Notes: a model not told the origin generated them from the sequence alone. 64,000 nt of DNA from Eleusine coracana subsp. coracana (GCA_032690845.1 CM064434.1:29905069-29969068); one strand, 5' to 3'; shown: positions 21,501 through 33,670, numbered from the stretch's first letter. Numbers and translations: made by a program.

Positions 21501-22170
21501 CTGGCGTGCAGGGGAAGTTTTGCCGATCGCTGTGGCTGACAGAGAGTAGAGGGGCAGAGGGGGCAGAGAGGCTGTAGCACGCGCGGTCCTGAGGCTGGAA
21601 GTGAAGGAGACCCGGGCGGTGCACCGGCGTCGGCAAAGGCGGGGGGGAGGGGGGGGGGTTGCGCCAGTGAGGAGGAAGAAGAGAAGATTTTGCGTTGCAC
21701 CCCTTCTGAAATTTGATTTCTCACACATAGGTCCCTGGTCAAAGGTAAATTCAATAAATTCGAAATAAATTAGCTAGGAAACTCCAAAAATAGTGAAAAT
21801 TTATGGACTGACTATTTAAATAGTGGTGAACACTCAGGTGAAGTTTATTTGTGATTTTCATAAAAATATTTTCAGAATTTAATAATTGCCATGAATTGAT
21901 ACTTCAGCATTAATTAATTAATTGTGGCTTTTGCAATTCAGATAAAATGCTCAGTAAATTTGTAATGTTCTATTTATTATTACCAAACTGTTGGTGATTT
22001 TATTTAGCATAAGTTGTATAGGAATTTTTAAGTTGCTTCCATAACTTGGTTGCATGGTTTTATTTACCTAGAATGAATTCAATAGATGGCCCTAATATTT
22101 CATGCTCTGTAATTCATGAATTGTGCTGTTCAAGCTTGCTAATTAGAAATGGGACACCTGCGGTGTCACA
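18512..22170 (-). repeat. 3' LTR of element D (left copy)
   Basis: 3659 bases, plus-strand edges TGTGGCGCC and GGTGTCACA. Compared with the right copy it keeps a 340-base segment (18654-18993) and lacks about 100 bases that the right copy has near 32300-32420. It has a cluster of ACGT-core sites at 20664-20722. Open frames inside it show no recognisable protein and are treated as chance. Confidence 0.93.
20664..20722. promoter_or_regulatory. Cluster of ACGT-core sites in element D LTR (left)
   Basis: Within 60 bases CACGTCAG or a near form occurs three times, with CACGCGG between. The right LTR has the same cluster at 32083-32145, including CACGTGG. ACGT cores are bind sites for plant bZIP factors, so this may be part of the LTR enhancer. 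That is inferred from motif density only. Confidence 0.4.
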
Positions 22171-22183
22171 GCCCTCCCTTCTT
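22171..22183 (-). promoter_or_regulatory. Polypurine tract of element D
   Basis: The minus strand reads AAGAAGGGAGGGC immediately before the LTR start TGTGACACC. Confidence 0.85.
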
Positions 22184-22237
22184 AAAAAAATCTAATCCCG
22201 AGATTATGAACAAACAGACTAGAGGGAAATACGGTGG

Positions 22238-23387
22238 TCATAGTATACCTATATGTAACGACCAAAATTCCTGGTAGTGAGTACTTAGAAATTCTTCAGA
22301 TTCCCAAGTGGACTCGTCTTCTGAGTGATTACTCCATTAAACTTTATAAAATTTGAGGGTTCTTTTACGGGTTGTGCGCTCTTTCTCATCGAGGATCTTT
22401 ATTAGTTGTTCGGAGTATATGAGGTCTGGTTGAAGTGGGTCATAGTCTTCCAAGATTTTGTCAATGGGTGGGTTGAGACACCGCTTCAACTAAGAGACAT
22501 GGAAGGTGTGGTGGACTCCAGATAGATTAGCGGGTAACTCCAGCTTGTAGGCTACCTTTCCACATCGTTCCAAAATTTAGAATGGCCCAATATAACGGGG
22601 AGCTAACTTTCCATTGACTCCAAACCGTTGGATACCCTTCATAGGTGACACTCGAAGATAGACGTAGTTACCCTTATTGAAATAAAGTGGTCTATGTCGT
22701 CGGTTTGCGTACTTCTCTTGGCGGCATTTGGCAGCCTTAAGGTTTGCCTGAATGGTACGAAGTTTTTCTTCTGCATCTTTGACAAGATCAGGACCAAAGG
22801 TTACCCTTTCTCTAGATTCAGACCAGTTTATCGGTGTTCTACAACTGCGACCATAGAGTGCTTCAAATGGTGACATTTTCACACTCTCCTGGTAACTGTT
22901 GTTATACGAGAATTCAGTGTAGGGTAGATACACATACTAGTTACCACCATGTGTTAAAACACATGCCCTAAGCATATCCTTCAAAATTTGGTTGACACGC
23001 TCTGTCTGCCCATCGGTGGCGGGATGGTAAGCAGAACTACGAACTAGGCCTGTACCCAAAGATGCATGCAGCTGTTCCCATAAGCGAGCGACAAACTGCG
23101 AACCATGATCTGAGATGATGGTCTTGGGTACTCCATGACAACACAAAATTCTTGCAATGTATAGCTCTGCGTATTTCCGTATGTTGTATCTATTGTTGAC
23201 CGGCAAGAAGTGAGCAGATTTGGTGAGTCATTCCACAATGACCAAAATAGAATCATGCTTACGCGAAGTGAGAGGTAGGCCAACAATAAAGTCCATTATG
23301 ATGTCCTCCCATTTCCAAGCAGGAATATTCAATGGTTGAAGCATTCCGACTTGTTTCAAATAGTCATCCTTAACTCTCTGACAAGTA
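22238..23387 (-). pseudogene. Integrase with C-terminal chromodomain of element D
   Basis: The core shows ISDHGSQF and YHPATDGQTERVNQ, so the second Asp and the Glu are kept. The next block YGRSCRTPINWSESRERV and the end KLAPRYIGPF are Tekay-like. After it comes a chromodomain near 22300-22425 (YSEQLIKILDEKERTTRKRT, then WSNHSEDESTWESEEFL) ending with TGA at 22238. Chromodomains of this group read histone marks and steer insertion to heterochromatin. Stops lie in the core (VE*LTK, TGA near 23230), near 22934, after GPF and inside the chromodomain (V*WSNH, TAA near 22338). Confidence 0.88.
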
Positions 23388-24206
23388 TCACATTCTTGTC
23401 CACCAAAAATTCTTCTTCAGATCTTGGTACATTTTATTACTACCCGGATGGATGGAGTACTTGGAGTGATGTGCTTCATCCAAGATTTTCCATCTAAGTT
23501 CAAAGTCTTTTGGTACTACCAAACGGTTATTGAACCATAGGGTACCGTCGGCTTCTTGGGTGAAGCATTTTGCTTTACTCTTCTTAATGTTTTGACGGAT
23601 ATGATTCATACCGAAGTCATTTTTCTGTGCAGCAATGATTTCTTCATGAATAGTAGAATGTACACTAAGGTTGCTAATCACTATGGCAGGGAAAACATGA
23701 AGGCTGGGTTCGGAAGCAGTGACGTGGTTTCCGTTTTTCTGATATCCCAGTACTAGGTGATGGCAGTGTACCTTCCTACTCAACGCATCGGCGACTACAT
23801 TGGCCTTGCCCGGATTATAATGAATCTCAAGGTTATAATCCTTAATCAGCTCTAGCCACCGATGCTGTCTCATGTTCAGATCAGTCTGGGTAAAGATATA
23901 TTTTAAGCTCTTATGATCCGTGTAGACGTGCACTAAGTTTCCGAGCAAATAATGCCTCCATATTTTTAGTGCAAGTACAACTGCAACTAGTTCCAAATCA
24001 TGAGTTGGATAGTGCTCTTCATGCTTTCGTAGTTGTCGAGATGCATAGGCCATGACACAACCTTCCTGCATGAGCACACATCCAAGTCCTGTCCTAGATG
24101 CATCACAATACACATCAAACGACTTGGTGATGTCTGGTTGAGCCAATACTGGGGCAGTGGTCAATAATTTCTTCAATGCTTGAAATGCTTCTTCACAACT
24201 GTTGTT
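23388..24206 (-). pseudogene. RNase H and connection of element D
   Basis: The open frame 24176-23388 carries all four expected acidic positions: VYCDASRTGLG, HDLELVAVVLALK, YTDHKSLKY and VVADALSRK. After it comes the start of the integrase zinc-binding region (HHSKYSIHPGSNKMYQDLKK). A TAG at about 24204 separates it from RT (KFN*NNSCEEAF). It was part of the pol polyprotein. Confidence 0.87.
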
Positions 24207-25604
24207 CTAGTTGAATTTCTTATCCTTTTCCAACAGCTCTGTGATGGGTTTTGTCAGCCGAGAAAAATTTGGAATGAACCTACGATAATATCCAGGTAGC
24301 CAGAGGAAACTGTGTACTTGATGAACCGTCTTTGGTGACTTCCAATCTAACACATCTTGAACTTTGCTAGGATCCACTGAGATACCTTCCACAGAGACTA
24401 TGTGACCAAGAAATGGCACACGGTCCAACCAAAACTCATGCTTGCTGAATTTTGCATACAAGTTGTGATCTCGGAGGCGTTGAAGAACAATGCGAAGATG
24501 TTCAGCATGCTCTTCCTTGGACTTAGAATAGATAAGGATGTCATTAATGAATACTACCACAAATTTATCCAACTCGGGCATGAATACTAAATTCATGAGG
24601 TACATGAAATGGGCAGGGGCATTTGTCAATCCGAATGACATTACTAGATACTCAAACAATCCATATCTAGTAGAGAAGGCGGTCTTCAAAATTTCTTTGG
24701 CTCTGATCTTGATTTGATGATAGCCCGAACGGAGGTCAATCTTTAAAAATACCTTAGCACCAACCAATTGGTCGAAGAGGATATCTATACGGGGTAATGG
24801 GTATTTGTTCTTGATGGTAACTTCGTTAAGAAGCCAATAGTCAACGACAAGGCGCAAGGACTTGTCCTTCTTCTTCACAAAAATAGTAGGGCAGCCCCAA
24901 GGTGAAGTGCTTGGGTGAATGAATCCCTTTTCCAATAACTCATTCAATTGCTTTTTCAATTCAACCAGCTCATTCGAGGCCATTTTATACGGGCAACGGG
25001 ATATCGGAGAAGTTCCTGGTTGTAGCACTATCTTAAATTCCACGTCACGGTCAGGTGGTAGACCAGAGATGTCCTCGGGAAACACGTACGGATACTCATG
25101 AATGACGGGAATACTCTTGAGGGATTGCCCTTCTAAGTGATGGACAACCAAGGATTTCGATGAATTGGCATTTAGAGAAAGTGTGTCCTTTCCATGCAAG
25201 GGAGAGTTGATGTGAACGATGCGAGGCTCAATGTCTAGCAGGGCTCTATGGGTTTTCATCCAGATCATAGCTATGACGAGGTCGTTCTCTTGGTTCTTGA
25301 GCATGATGAAAACGGTGGGGTAGATCTTTTGATTAATTTCTAGTGGAGCCTTACACACTACCTCGTGAGCAAAGATTTGTCCAACACAAGAGCAGACGAT
25401 GTAGCATCTATTTATGACGGTGGTGTGGAGTTTATGTTTTTGCACACAAGGTTTGCTCAGGAAGTTATGCGTAGCACCATAATCAAAAAGTGCAAGGACA
25501 GGCTGGCGATAGAGTGAGAGTGTACCGGTTAGCACGGGTTCGCCCTGAGGAATATCTTCAGCATTGGTGTAGTTCACTTGGGCACCACGAGACGGTGCAT
25601 TCAC
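24207..25604 (-). pseudogene. Protease and reverse transcriptase of element D, active sites altered
   Basis: One open frame of 465 residues holds both domains. The retropepsin motif at about residues 35-45 reads LFDYGATHNFLS; relatives have D-S/T-G, so Tyr replaces Ser/Thr. RT spans about residues 195-460: KDKSLRLVVDYWLLNEVTIK, KIDLRSGYHQIKI, then FVVVFINDILIYSKSKEEH. The family has F(V/I)DDIL here, so the first catalytic Asp is Asn (codon AAT near 24548, one base from GAT). The frame is long and stop-free, but the enzyme should be dead. A TAG at 25605-25610 separates it from gag. Confidence 0.88.
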
Positions 25605-25611
25605 ATTCGTG

Positions 25612-26722
25612 CTCTAGTTCTGATGCTGATTGTTGTTGTGGTTGTTGTTGTTGCGCCTCGGTGCGGTGCAGTTCTTGGCAAAGTGGCCGGTACGACAGCA
25701 GTTGTAGCATGGATAACTGCTTCCACGATCAGTAGGTTGTGGGGCACGAGCAGTCTGATTCCCTTGCTACCGGTATGGTGCACAGTACTGAGTGTTCTGC
25801 TGTTGGTATGGTGCACGGGGTGGAAAAGTTCTGTTGCTGTGGTGGCCTCGAGTAGTTCTGACCATATCGCCGATGATACTGCTGCTGCGGAGATGCTCGG
25901 AAACACTGTCCGGTAGGTGAAGTGTAAATCGGGCGGTGCTTTTCCTGTGGGGCAGCAGAGGCACTAGCAGGGGCCTTTCTGTTGTGATCTTCTTCTTCAA
26001 CCTGGCGCATAGCGCCTTCCTGGACAATAGCAGCATTGACCAAGTCATTATATGTGCCAGTTGTTTGCCAAGTCAGACACTCCTTAAGGGTGGCATTCAT
26101 ACCACACAGAAATGCATATCTCTTTTTATCCTCAGTAGACATATTCAGTAGCATACTAAGACAGATGATTAAAAGCTTTAGAATATTGGAGGACATTCCT
26201 CCCTCCTTGTTTTAGATCCATAAATTCCAATTCCTGGAATTTCCTCTGCATGAGGCCAACTGGGATGAAATGAGCACGGAATGTAGTCTTGAACTCATTC
26301 CATTCAGCGAGGCGTCCAGCGGGCAGAGAAGCTTCATAGGTTGCCCACCAGGCGCTAGCAGAGCCCTGGAGTTGTTGGGCGGCGAATAGCACCTTTTGGT
26401 GCCCGGTGCATTCCAGCAGACCGAACTTTGACTCAGTCTAGCGCAGCCAATGATCGGCATCCAGAGGTTCTCTGGCGTGCTCGAAGGTTGGCGAATGAGT
26501 ACCTAGAAAATCTGAGTAGGTGCTCTGTCGAGGCTGATTGTTGTAGTTACGGTGGCCTCCCTGTCCAGCTAGATGGGACATGATATCCACTAGCCAACGA
26601 AGAATCTCAGAGTCATTTTGCTGCCGGTTGAGTGCAGCAGCTAATACCTCAGCTAGTGAAGGCTTAGCATTAGCTCCTTGCTGAGAGCTTTGAGGATCAT
26701 CCTAATTCTGAGTACGCACCAT
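25612..26722 (-). pseudogene. Gag of element D with CCHC knuckle, stops and frameshift
   Basis: The ATG at 26722 starts MVRTQN, then a TAG and DDPQSSQQ. The gag domain runs 26430-26160 (QLQGSASAWWATYEASL, EWNEFKTTFRAHFIP, FQELEFMDLKQGG). A frame change near 26160 leads to 26196-25729 (TYNDLVNAAIVQEGAMRQVE and a Gln-rich tail). A zinc knuckle CYNCCRTGHFAKNC lies at about 25720-25675, in the first frame again, followed by an Asn-rich stretch. Other stops lie near 26438 and 25729. Confidence 0.82.
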
Positions 26723-27013
26723 GCTACAATTTATACGGTTACACATTAGTTATTCCTCAAAATAATCCATAAAAACACATGTGCAAGAATATAAATTTGC
26801 AAGAGGCACGGATAAATTTCACAAGTAACAACCATCTTCATTAATTCAATTCAGACTACATGGTTGTTAAAAGGACAACATCACATGACTTCTTACACAT
26901 ATGTGCCAACGCCTAGCTACGGTATTGCGGACACATAATGCAAGATTCACACTCCTACATCGAACTAGGAATACTTATATTATACAACCATACACCGAGG
27001 TGTAGCGATCCAT

Positions 27014-27860
27014 CTACTCCTGATCTATGTCATCCGGCTCTTTTGGTTCCTCCAGATCCATCATTTCCACCTCATTAATACCGACCGTGGTCATCTCTAC
27101 ATCCTCTTGTTCTCCATACTCCATGATGATCTCGTCCCAATTTCCTTCAATAGGAAGGTGGGCAGCCTTGAATGCATCCAAGTCATCTTTAGCCTCAATC
27201 ATGTCATGCTCAAGATCTGATGCATCCAGCAAGGCTTGGTCACATTCTTCTATAATTGCATCCATCTCTTCATTCTTTGCTTGAATTTGTTGGTTCAGTT
27301 CTGCAATTTCCTCATCCTTAGCTTGTTTTTTGACTTCAGAAAGTTGAAGTGCAGCATGAAACACATCCATATGCCTGGCACAAGTTTCTGCATAAGGCGA
27401 AAGTGGATAAGCCATAATACTCTATTATGGGCAGCATAGGATCATGGTGGCGATGGTTTGGATCAAAGATGAAATCCACACGCCTAATTGACTCGAAGTC
27501 CATCACATCATTAATGGGCAGCAAGGCGATGGGTGTTCCAGCAACATCATGCTTGTGGTCTTCACAGAATCGAGTAAGTGCCTTGAATATAGCTACATTC
27601 CAGGTGGAAGGCAGATCTATCCCGATGACGCTAATGGTCCACGATTCCCATGCGAGAATGACCGAGTAATTGGCGGGAACTTCCACATGGATGACACATG
27701 AGGGGACTCCATGCTCCTGAAATTCCTTGCCAACATAGGTGGGAGGAATGCAATATCTAAATCTCTGGAGAACTCTCCAAAACAGGTGAACCATCCCTCT
27801 GCACTCCTGGCCGTCGGTGATCTCCCAACCTGGTGGCGGTTGATTGGTGTTTTCAGCCAT
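27014..27860 (-). pseudogene. Accessory ORF B of element D, unknown function
   Basis: I do not recognise a named family. The frame from the ATG at 27860 (MAENTNQPPPGWEITDG) has a globular part containing PPTYVGKEFQEHGVPSC, then EVPAN and KALTRFCEDHKHDVAGTPI. A frame change near 27420 leads to a heptad-rich coiled coil (KKQAKDEEIAELNQQIQAK, DASDLEHDMIEAKDDLD) and an acidic tail (EEPKEPDDIDQE) ending at 27014. It lies between the primer site and gag, and is a paralogue of the ORF at 28135-29061. Similar sequences occur in grass retroelement-derived ORFs as far as I remember; I cannot verify this here. Confidence 0.7.
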
Positions 27861-28134
27861 CTATAAGGAAAATACTTCGATTGAGACAAAGAGTACGATC
27901 AAGCTGGAATTCTTACAAAACTCAGTTGCAACAATGGTAGCTGGAAAGGGTACAACCAATTCATAACATAAGTCAACATAGTCTTAAGTACATGAACTCA
28001 GAATATGTGACCATCGAGTTACAAAAGCAGCTCACCCAGTGCTCCCCCAAAATACCACAACCTCGTGTGGTCGACAAAAGCTACCTACCCAACCTGTCCT
28101 GCCTACATGACCTAGTCCGGTCTATCATGGTCCC

Positions 28135-29061
28135 CTAAGTCCTGTCTCTAGCTGGTGCCTCGTAGTCCACGTCAGACTCCTCGTCCATGTCCTCGTCCGG
28201 ATCCTCCTCCTCGGGTGCTGCCAGTGGCGCCAGGACTGCCTCTAGCTGCTGCTACAGGCCCTGGTTCTCGTGAGCCAAGGTCTCTAGATCCTCTCCCATG
28301 AGCTCCATCTCGTGCTATGCAGCCATCAACTGATGCTGCAGGTGCTCGTTGTGGTTGGCGCGCTGCTGCATAATCACGCCACGTCTATCAACCTCCTGCG
28401 CGAGGGTGTCGTGCTATCCAGTGACCTCAGTAACGCGAGTCTCGCTCACCTGAAGAGTAGCGGTCAGTCTCTGAATCTCCCTCTGCTGTACGTCAACCTG
28501 TGTCTGCAGATTATTCCTCTACACCCAGGCCTGCTCGGCGTCAGCCAGTAGAATCCTGCTGTGGCTGCTAGCCTCCTCATCCAAGTTGAGGAGGTACTCG
28601 GAGTAGTGGGACACATGGTGGTACGCCGCATGATACGCCAGGTAGTCGTCGCGAGCGATGCGCCTCACGCGCCTCTGCCAGACCGGGTTGGCCTAGTGCC
28701 AGATGGGAATCATCTCAAACAGAGTCCCAGAGAGCGCTGCTGTGTGGCGCCCACAGAAATGAGTGAGGGCCCTGTGGGCGACTCTCTCCAAGCCCTCATG
28801 GAGGCTCCCACAAGTCGTCGTGCTCTCCATCCCCGCCATGTCGAGGTTGCGCGGGTGAGTGGGCACGCTGATGTGCACCTCAGCAAGAGTCACCTCGTGG
28901 CGGCAGATCTCGTGGCCCTTGTAGGAGGGCGGTTCATCGTAGCCCAGCAAGTGTAGCAGATCCCACAAAAGTGTAGGAAAGCCACGGTGGTGGAGACCGG
29001 TGGTGTTGCGCCACCCGTCGTGCAAAATCTCCTCAAAACAGTGGTCACCCATCTGGAACAA
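28135..29061 (-). pseudogene. Accessory ORF A of element D, paralogue of ORF B, five TAG stops
   Basis: Same layout as ORF B: a globular part (LLGYDEPPSYKGHEICRHEV, then SVPTHPRN and RALTHFCGRHTAALSGT), a long coiled coil (QTQVDVQQREIQRLTATLQV) and an acidic tail (PEEEDPDEDMDEESDVDYE). The frame stays the same from 29061 to the stop at 28135, but five TAG codons interrupt it: after IPIWH, QAWV, TEVTG, LMAA and ENQGL. Matches to ORF B include P-(S/T)-Y-(K/V)-G, C-x-V and (R/K)ALT-(H/R)-FC. The function is unknown. Confidence 0.7.
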
Positions 29062-30256
29062 AAACCCAACGGTGAGTACAGTGTTCCATGGGCAAAGTGC
29101 ATATCACTAACAATTGTCATGGTGCTGGTAATGATAGCAAAACTATATCACAACAATTTGATTGATTCAAACTTTCCCTACAGTAAAGATGCATTTCATA
29201 TAAAGTGCTATAAAATACAGAAACAAAGTTTTTAGTTCACATTTTCCAGCCTCAAGGGGCAATAATACGGTGATGGGTTTTAAACGGATTCTGTCTTGAC
29301 TGTACCACAGTCAGAAAAGTGGGTATTTGAACAGAAAACAAGGTCTCAAAAATTGGGGGCTGGAACCAGGTTATACCTCACTTTCATAGCTTTCCAGATT
29401 ATATCTATATTTTCAAAAATTCTAAGTAAATCTGGACTTATGAATTTTGCAAGTTCAGGTTGGCAGATTCTATTTCAGGATGACAGAGGCTGAGTGTTTT
29501 GGCTCTACTGGACAGAGGGAAAATAACAAAATTATGAAACCTATTGGAGATGAAAATAGACTTCAAGGGCTTTCCAGATTGGGTTTAAACTCTTGCAAAT
29601 TCGAAGTACAACTTTAGTTATGAAATTTTTAAGTTCAGGGTCATGCTAAAAATAGTGAGTTGACAGATTGTACTTGTTCTCTGTTTCTGAGGTTGTTACT
29701 GTTATGATCGAATTTTAATTTAAATTCTAGGTGACAGGGGATGTTGAGTAGATTAATAGTTATGAATATTTTTATTCAGAGGTTGGTGAGCAAGAGGAGA
29801 ACAAGTTTTAGTTTAGTTATTATGGGATGCATGATGCAAAACTTTCATTTTATTAACCTATCGTTCCTCACAACACAACGCCTATCTTTGTCGATACTTA
29901 GCGGCACGGATACTTGGTGACGACCCGCACTCAATAAGTAAGTCAATCGAAATGTTATACTAACGGCGTTAGTGTACCTGGAGAAAATCCATTCCAGAAA
30001 CAATACATCAAATTCAAAAGAAACTACAAAAAGAAGCACATTTCTACTAGTAATGATCCATGGAAAAGGATCACCCTATGTTAAGTCACGAGCCAACAGT
30101 GTCTCGTCTCCGCCTGCGAGTACAGACACCGATATCACGCGTGTCGGTTAAGCACGCACGTACCTTCATTTGAAGAAGGCGTAGATGCAAGTAATATAAA
30201 CAATCACAACCCACGTTAGCTTTGAAAATACGATTTAAATGTTGTATTATCATGGA
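29062..30256 (-). other. 5' leader of element D
   Basis: About 1.2 kb between the primer site and accessory ORF A. It is AT-rich, with a repeated phrase near 29386-29460 and 29570-29640 (GCTTTCCAGATT and AAGTTCAGG). I see no coding potential. Confidence 0.55.
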
Positions 30257-30273
30257 CCACGTCTCTGATACCA
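30257..30273 (-). promoter_or_regulatory. Primer binding site of element D, initiator tRNA-Met type
   Basis: The minus strand reads TGGTATCAGAGACGTGG two bases after the LTR end. The first twelve bases match the standard site TGGTATCAGAGC except the last. Confidence 0.9.
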
Positions 30274-30275
30274 GC

Positions 30276-33200
30276 TGTGGCGCCCCTCCCAGAGGATCGA
30301 GGTCCCGACGGTGCTAACAGCACAAACACTTGATAATACAACATTGGTCCAAATTTAAGTTGAATATTACATTAATACGATGATTCAGAGTGCAGCGGAA
30401 TTAATACAAGTTCATAAATGTTTTAATCATCAATTTAATTGGGTTGAGCCGAAATGTAACTTTAGTTGCAACAAAAGAGTAATAAAACAATAAATAAGTT
30501 AATACGACATAAGAGCAATAATAATACTGATCGTCATCATCAATAAGCAACATAATCCATTCCATAATATTAGGTGCAACTACGCGATTGGCGCGGTGAC
30601 CAAGTGGTACTCATTATTGCAAGGGACAACAATTGTAATCGATTTACACCAGCTGGGAAAACCTGAGATGCACGACACATACGCACCAATTAAGGTCATA
30701 TATGGCAACCTTTCGCAAGAAAAGCACCTACACCTCAGCCCGGGTGTGGTGACGTCGAGTGGGCATGCGTTCTGCCAATAGTACTTCATGGTCTGAACCG
30801 CCCACTCCAGCAGCAGGAGGGTCAAAGACCAACACACCTTAACTGTCCTGAATGCAAGTGACTTTTAATGCTACATCTCTTTACTAGTGCCCATAAGCTA
30901 GCATGCATTCCATACTGTTCAATACTTGATCAAGGGGAAGACCACGGACGGGTCCTAGGTTCGACAAGGCAGGGCTACCACAGTCAACACCCATGTGTTG
31001 CTGCCAACCTACACATGCATTATCTCTGCCCGGTCATAACATAAAATAAACTTCTTTTAATAATTCCCGTTCCAGTGGTCAAGTTCATTCCTTAGTAATA
31101 ATAATACCTTCTTAATGAGATTTGCAGTTACTAAGCATAGCATAATAGTACCGATTCTACCAAGTTCTAAGACAATAGCATAGGTCATTTGGATATCATG
31201 CAAGGTGGGTTTCAATCAACTCCTATGACCTAATGCAACAATAAGTATAGACACTAGTAAGATAAACTAGCAAAATTTTGTAAAAGGCGAATGTAAACTG
31301 GGGCTTGCCTGGATCGATGTTAGTGCTAGCAACTACCACTTCTTGTTCTTGAGGGTCAATGTCCTTCTGGAAGTCTTCCTCTTGCTCCTGGTTGTCGTTA
31401 CCTATATGACGGAATTGAATTAACGGCATTATTGGAATACCGTTGAATGCAATGATATGATGAACACAAGCACAACGTGTTTTAATGTCAATAAAAATTA
31501 TTTTATGTTCTCGAAGCCATATGCTTCAGAGAAGTTAGGTTGTTAATTAAGATTTTAGGTATATACATCCTTTATGCAGTTAAACAAGGTAAATGAGTGA
31601 CGTGAACAATTAAATTAATTAGAAAAATAAATTTAGGTTTCTGGACATGTGTGATTTACTGTGGCGAGAGACACTTATGAGAAATATTTTCACCAAGTTT
31701 ATGGGCAAAACATTTATAGATTATTTACTAGCATTTCTTTAAGCAGAAACACTAAATAAATTCCAGAGCACAAAATATTCCATATTTTACCAAACCAAAA
31801 TTAGTGATGGTAGATAATCCTGTTTTTACTAAGCATGTCAAAAATCAGGATTTAATTTTGTTCCTAATAAATCAGGTGAATTATTTGGGGTTTGGACAAT
31901 TAAATGAATCAATAAAAATATATGAACAGAGGCATTGATTTATTATTTTACTAAAATAGAGCTCTGTAAGGTGAACTCAACAAAATTTGTTTGGGCCACT
32001 TTGGGTTTGAATTCAATTTACTATGAATTTTGGAAGTTTTAACATTTTCTGGGATTTTTTCTGGTTTTTCCTGGTTTATTCACTAACATGTCAGCGACAC
32101 GTGGCGACACGTCAGCACCACATTGGCGCCACGTCAGTGCCATGCAAGCGACAACACGGCTACCAGACGGAGCCGGTCAACACCGCCGCGGAGCTCGTCG
32201 GAGTTGGCCAAAGCTCGCTGCTGGACGCTGCAAGGGTCGGTAGCTCGCCGCGAGGGCAGAAAGATGATGCACATGTCGAGGCGGAATGGTTGGCAGGGTT
32301 CATGATAGGAGTGGCTCACCGGAAGATCGTCGGCGACGAGAGGTGGCAGAAGGCGAACTTCGGCGAGGTCACGGAAGCGGTACAAGACACCGATTGGGTC
32401 GCTGTCTTCTTGTGGAGCTTCAGTGGTTGAAGACGAACACCGGCGTTAATGATGTCCTCGAGGAATCGGGACGGAACTGGGAGCTTGTTGGCGAGGCAGT
32501 CTTGGCGATCGACGACGATGAGCAGGACCGGGGAAAACTCAAACTGCACGCAAAACGCTGGTCAAGCTCAGCGCTAGAGGGGTCAGAGAGTTATGTTGAC
32601 GGGGTGAGAACTTGCATGAGCAAGAGTTAGGCCACGAGACTCACCGTGCTTGGGGAATTTGGCCACGGCATCATCGGAGCTCGAGGGGAGAACTTCCTGG
32701 TTCTTGGCTTCAATTGGTTTGATTTAAGCAAGGAATGGTCGAGCGAAGAACATGGGAGTGGGAGAGGAGTTGTGCGTAGCTATCTGCGTGTTTGGCTCGG
32801 CTCAAGAGGCAGTGGAGTAGGCAAGGCTCAGGTTTGTGCACAGAGCGGCAATGGTGCTCGGTGGTGAAGAAAATAGAGAGGGAGAAAATGAGAGAGCAGA
32901 GGGAGGTGGGTAAAAGGGAGCAACTTGGTTCCGGCTCAATGGTGCGCCTTGAAGTCGCGAAGAGGGTCAATGGGTGGTTGGTAGCCGGGGCGGCAATGGC
33001 GCGTGGGAATTAAAGTTTTGCCGATCGCTCTGGCTGGTGTGCAGGGGAAGAAGATGGAACCGTTGGGCGAGCTCGCGACGGATAGCAGAGGAGAAGAGGG
33101 GTAAGATAGGGCACAGAGGCTGTAGCGCGTGCGGTCCCGAGGCTGGAAGTGAAGGAGACCCGGGCAGTGCACCGGCGTCGGCAAGGAGGAAGAAGAGAAG

Positions 33201-33665
33201 ATTTTGTGCTGCACCCCTTCTAAAATTTGATTTCTCACACATAGGTCCCTGGTCAAAGGTAAATTCAATAAATTCGAAATAAATTAGCTAGGAAACTCCA
33301 AAAATAGTGAAAATTTGTGGATTGACTATTTCAATAGTGGAGAACACTCTGGTGAAGTTTATTTGTGATTTTCATAAAAATATTTTTAGAATTTAATAAT
33401 TGCCTTAAATTGATACGTAAGCATTAATTAATTAATTGTGGCTTTTGCAATTCAGATAAAATGCTCAGTAAATTCATAATGTTCTATTTTATTATTACCA
33501 AATTGTTGATGATTTTATTTAGCATAAGTTGTATTGGAAGTTTTAAGTTGCTTCCATAACTTGGTTGCAGGGTTTTGTTTACCTAGAATTAATGTCATGC
33601 TCTCTAATTCATGAATTGTGCTGTTCAAGCATGCTAATTAGAAATGGGACACCTGGGGTGTCCTA
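30276..33665 (-). repeat. 5' LTR of element D (right copy)
   Basis: 3390 bases. It starts TGTGGCGCC and ends GGTGTCCTA, where the left copy has GGTGTCACA, so the edge has two changes. A 340-base segment present in the left copy is missing between direct ATGTTT repeats (junction at 30418-30423). It contains the ACGT-core cluster at 32083-32145. Confidence 0.92.
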
Positions 33666-33670
33666 TTTAG
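33666..33670. repeat. Right target site duplication of element D
   Basis: TTTAG, identical to 18507-18511. Sequence after it continues element C. Confidence 0.9.

Larger units (their letters stand above)
18512..33665 (-). mobile_element. Element D: Tekay/Del-type chromovirus with long LTRs
   Basis: Long LTRs at 18512-22170 and 30276-33665, an initiator-Met primer site at 30257-30273 and a polypurine tract at 22171-22183 define a minus-strand element. Pol wording (ELVELKKQLNELLEKGFIHPS, KIDLRSGYHQIKI, GRSCRTPINWSE) and a chromodomain at the end of integrase mark the Tekay/Del branch. Perfect TTTAG duplications show that it went into the element C spacer. Two ORFs of unknown function lie between the primer site and gag. 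LTR differences are about 4-5% in the parts compared by eye. Pol has several stops and a changed RT active site. Confidence 0.93.

Noticed and set aside
20625..21754. Several ORFs on both strands within the element D LTR (also 32023-33282)
   Set aside because: They lie in GC-rich LTR sequence, do not keep frame between the two LTR copies and show no domain.
25578..25916. Plus-strand Val/Ser-rich ORF
   Set aside because: Antisense of the Asn/Gln-rich tail and zinc knuckle of the element D gag.
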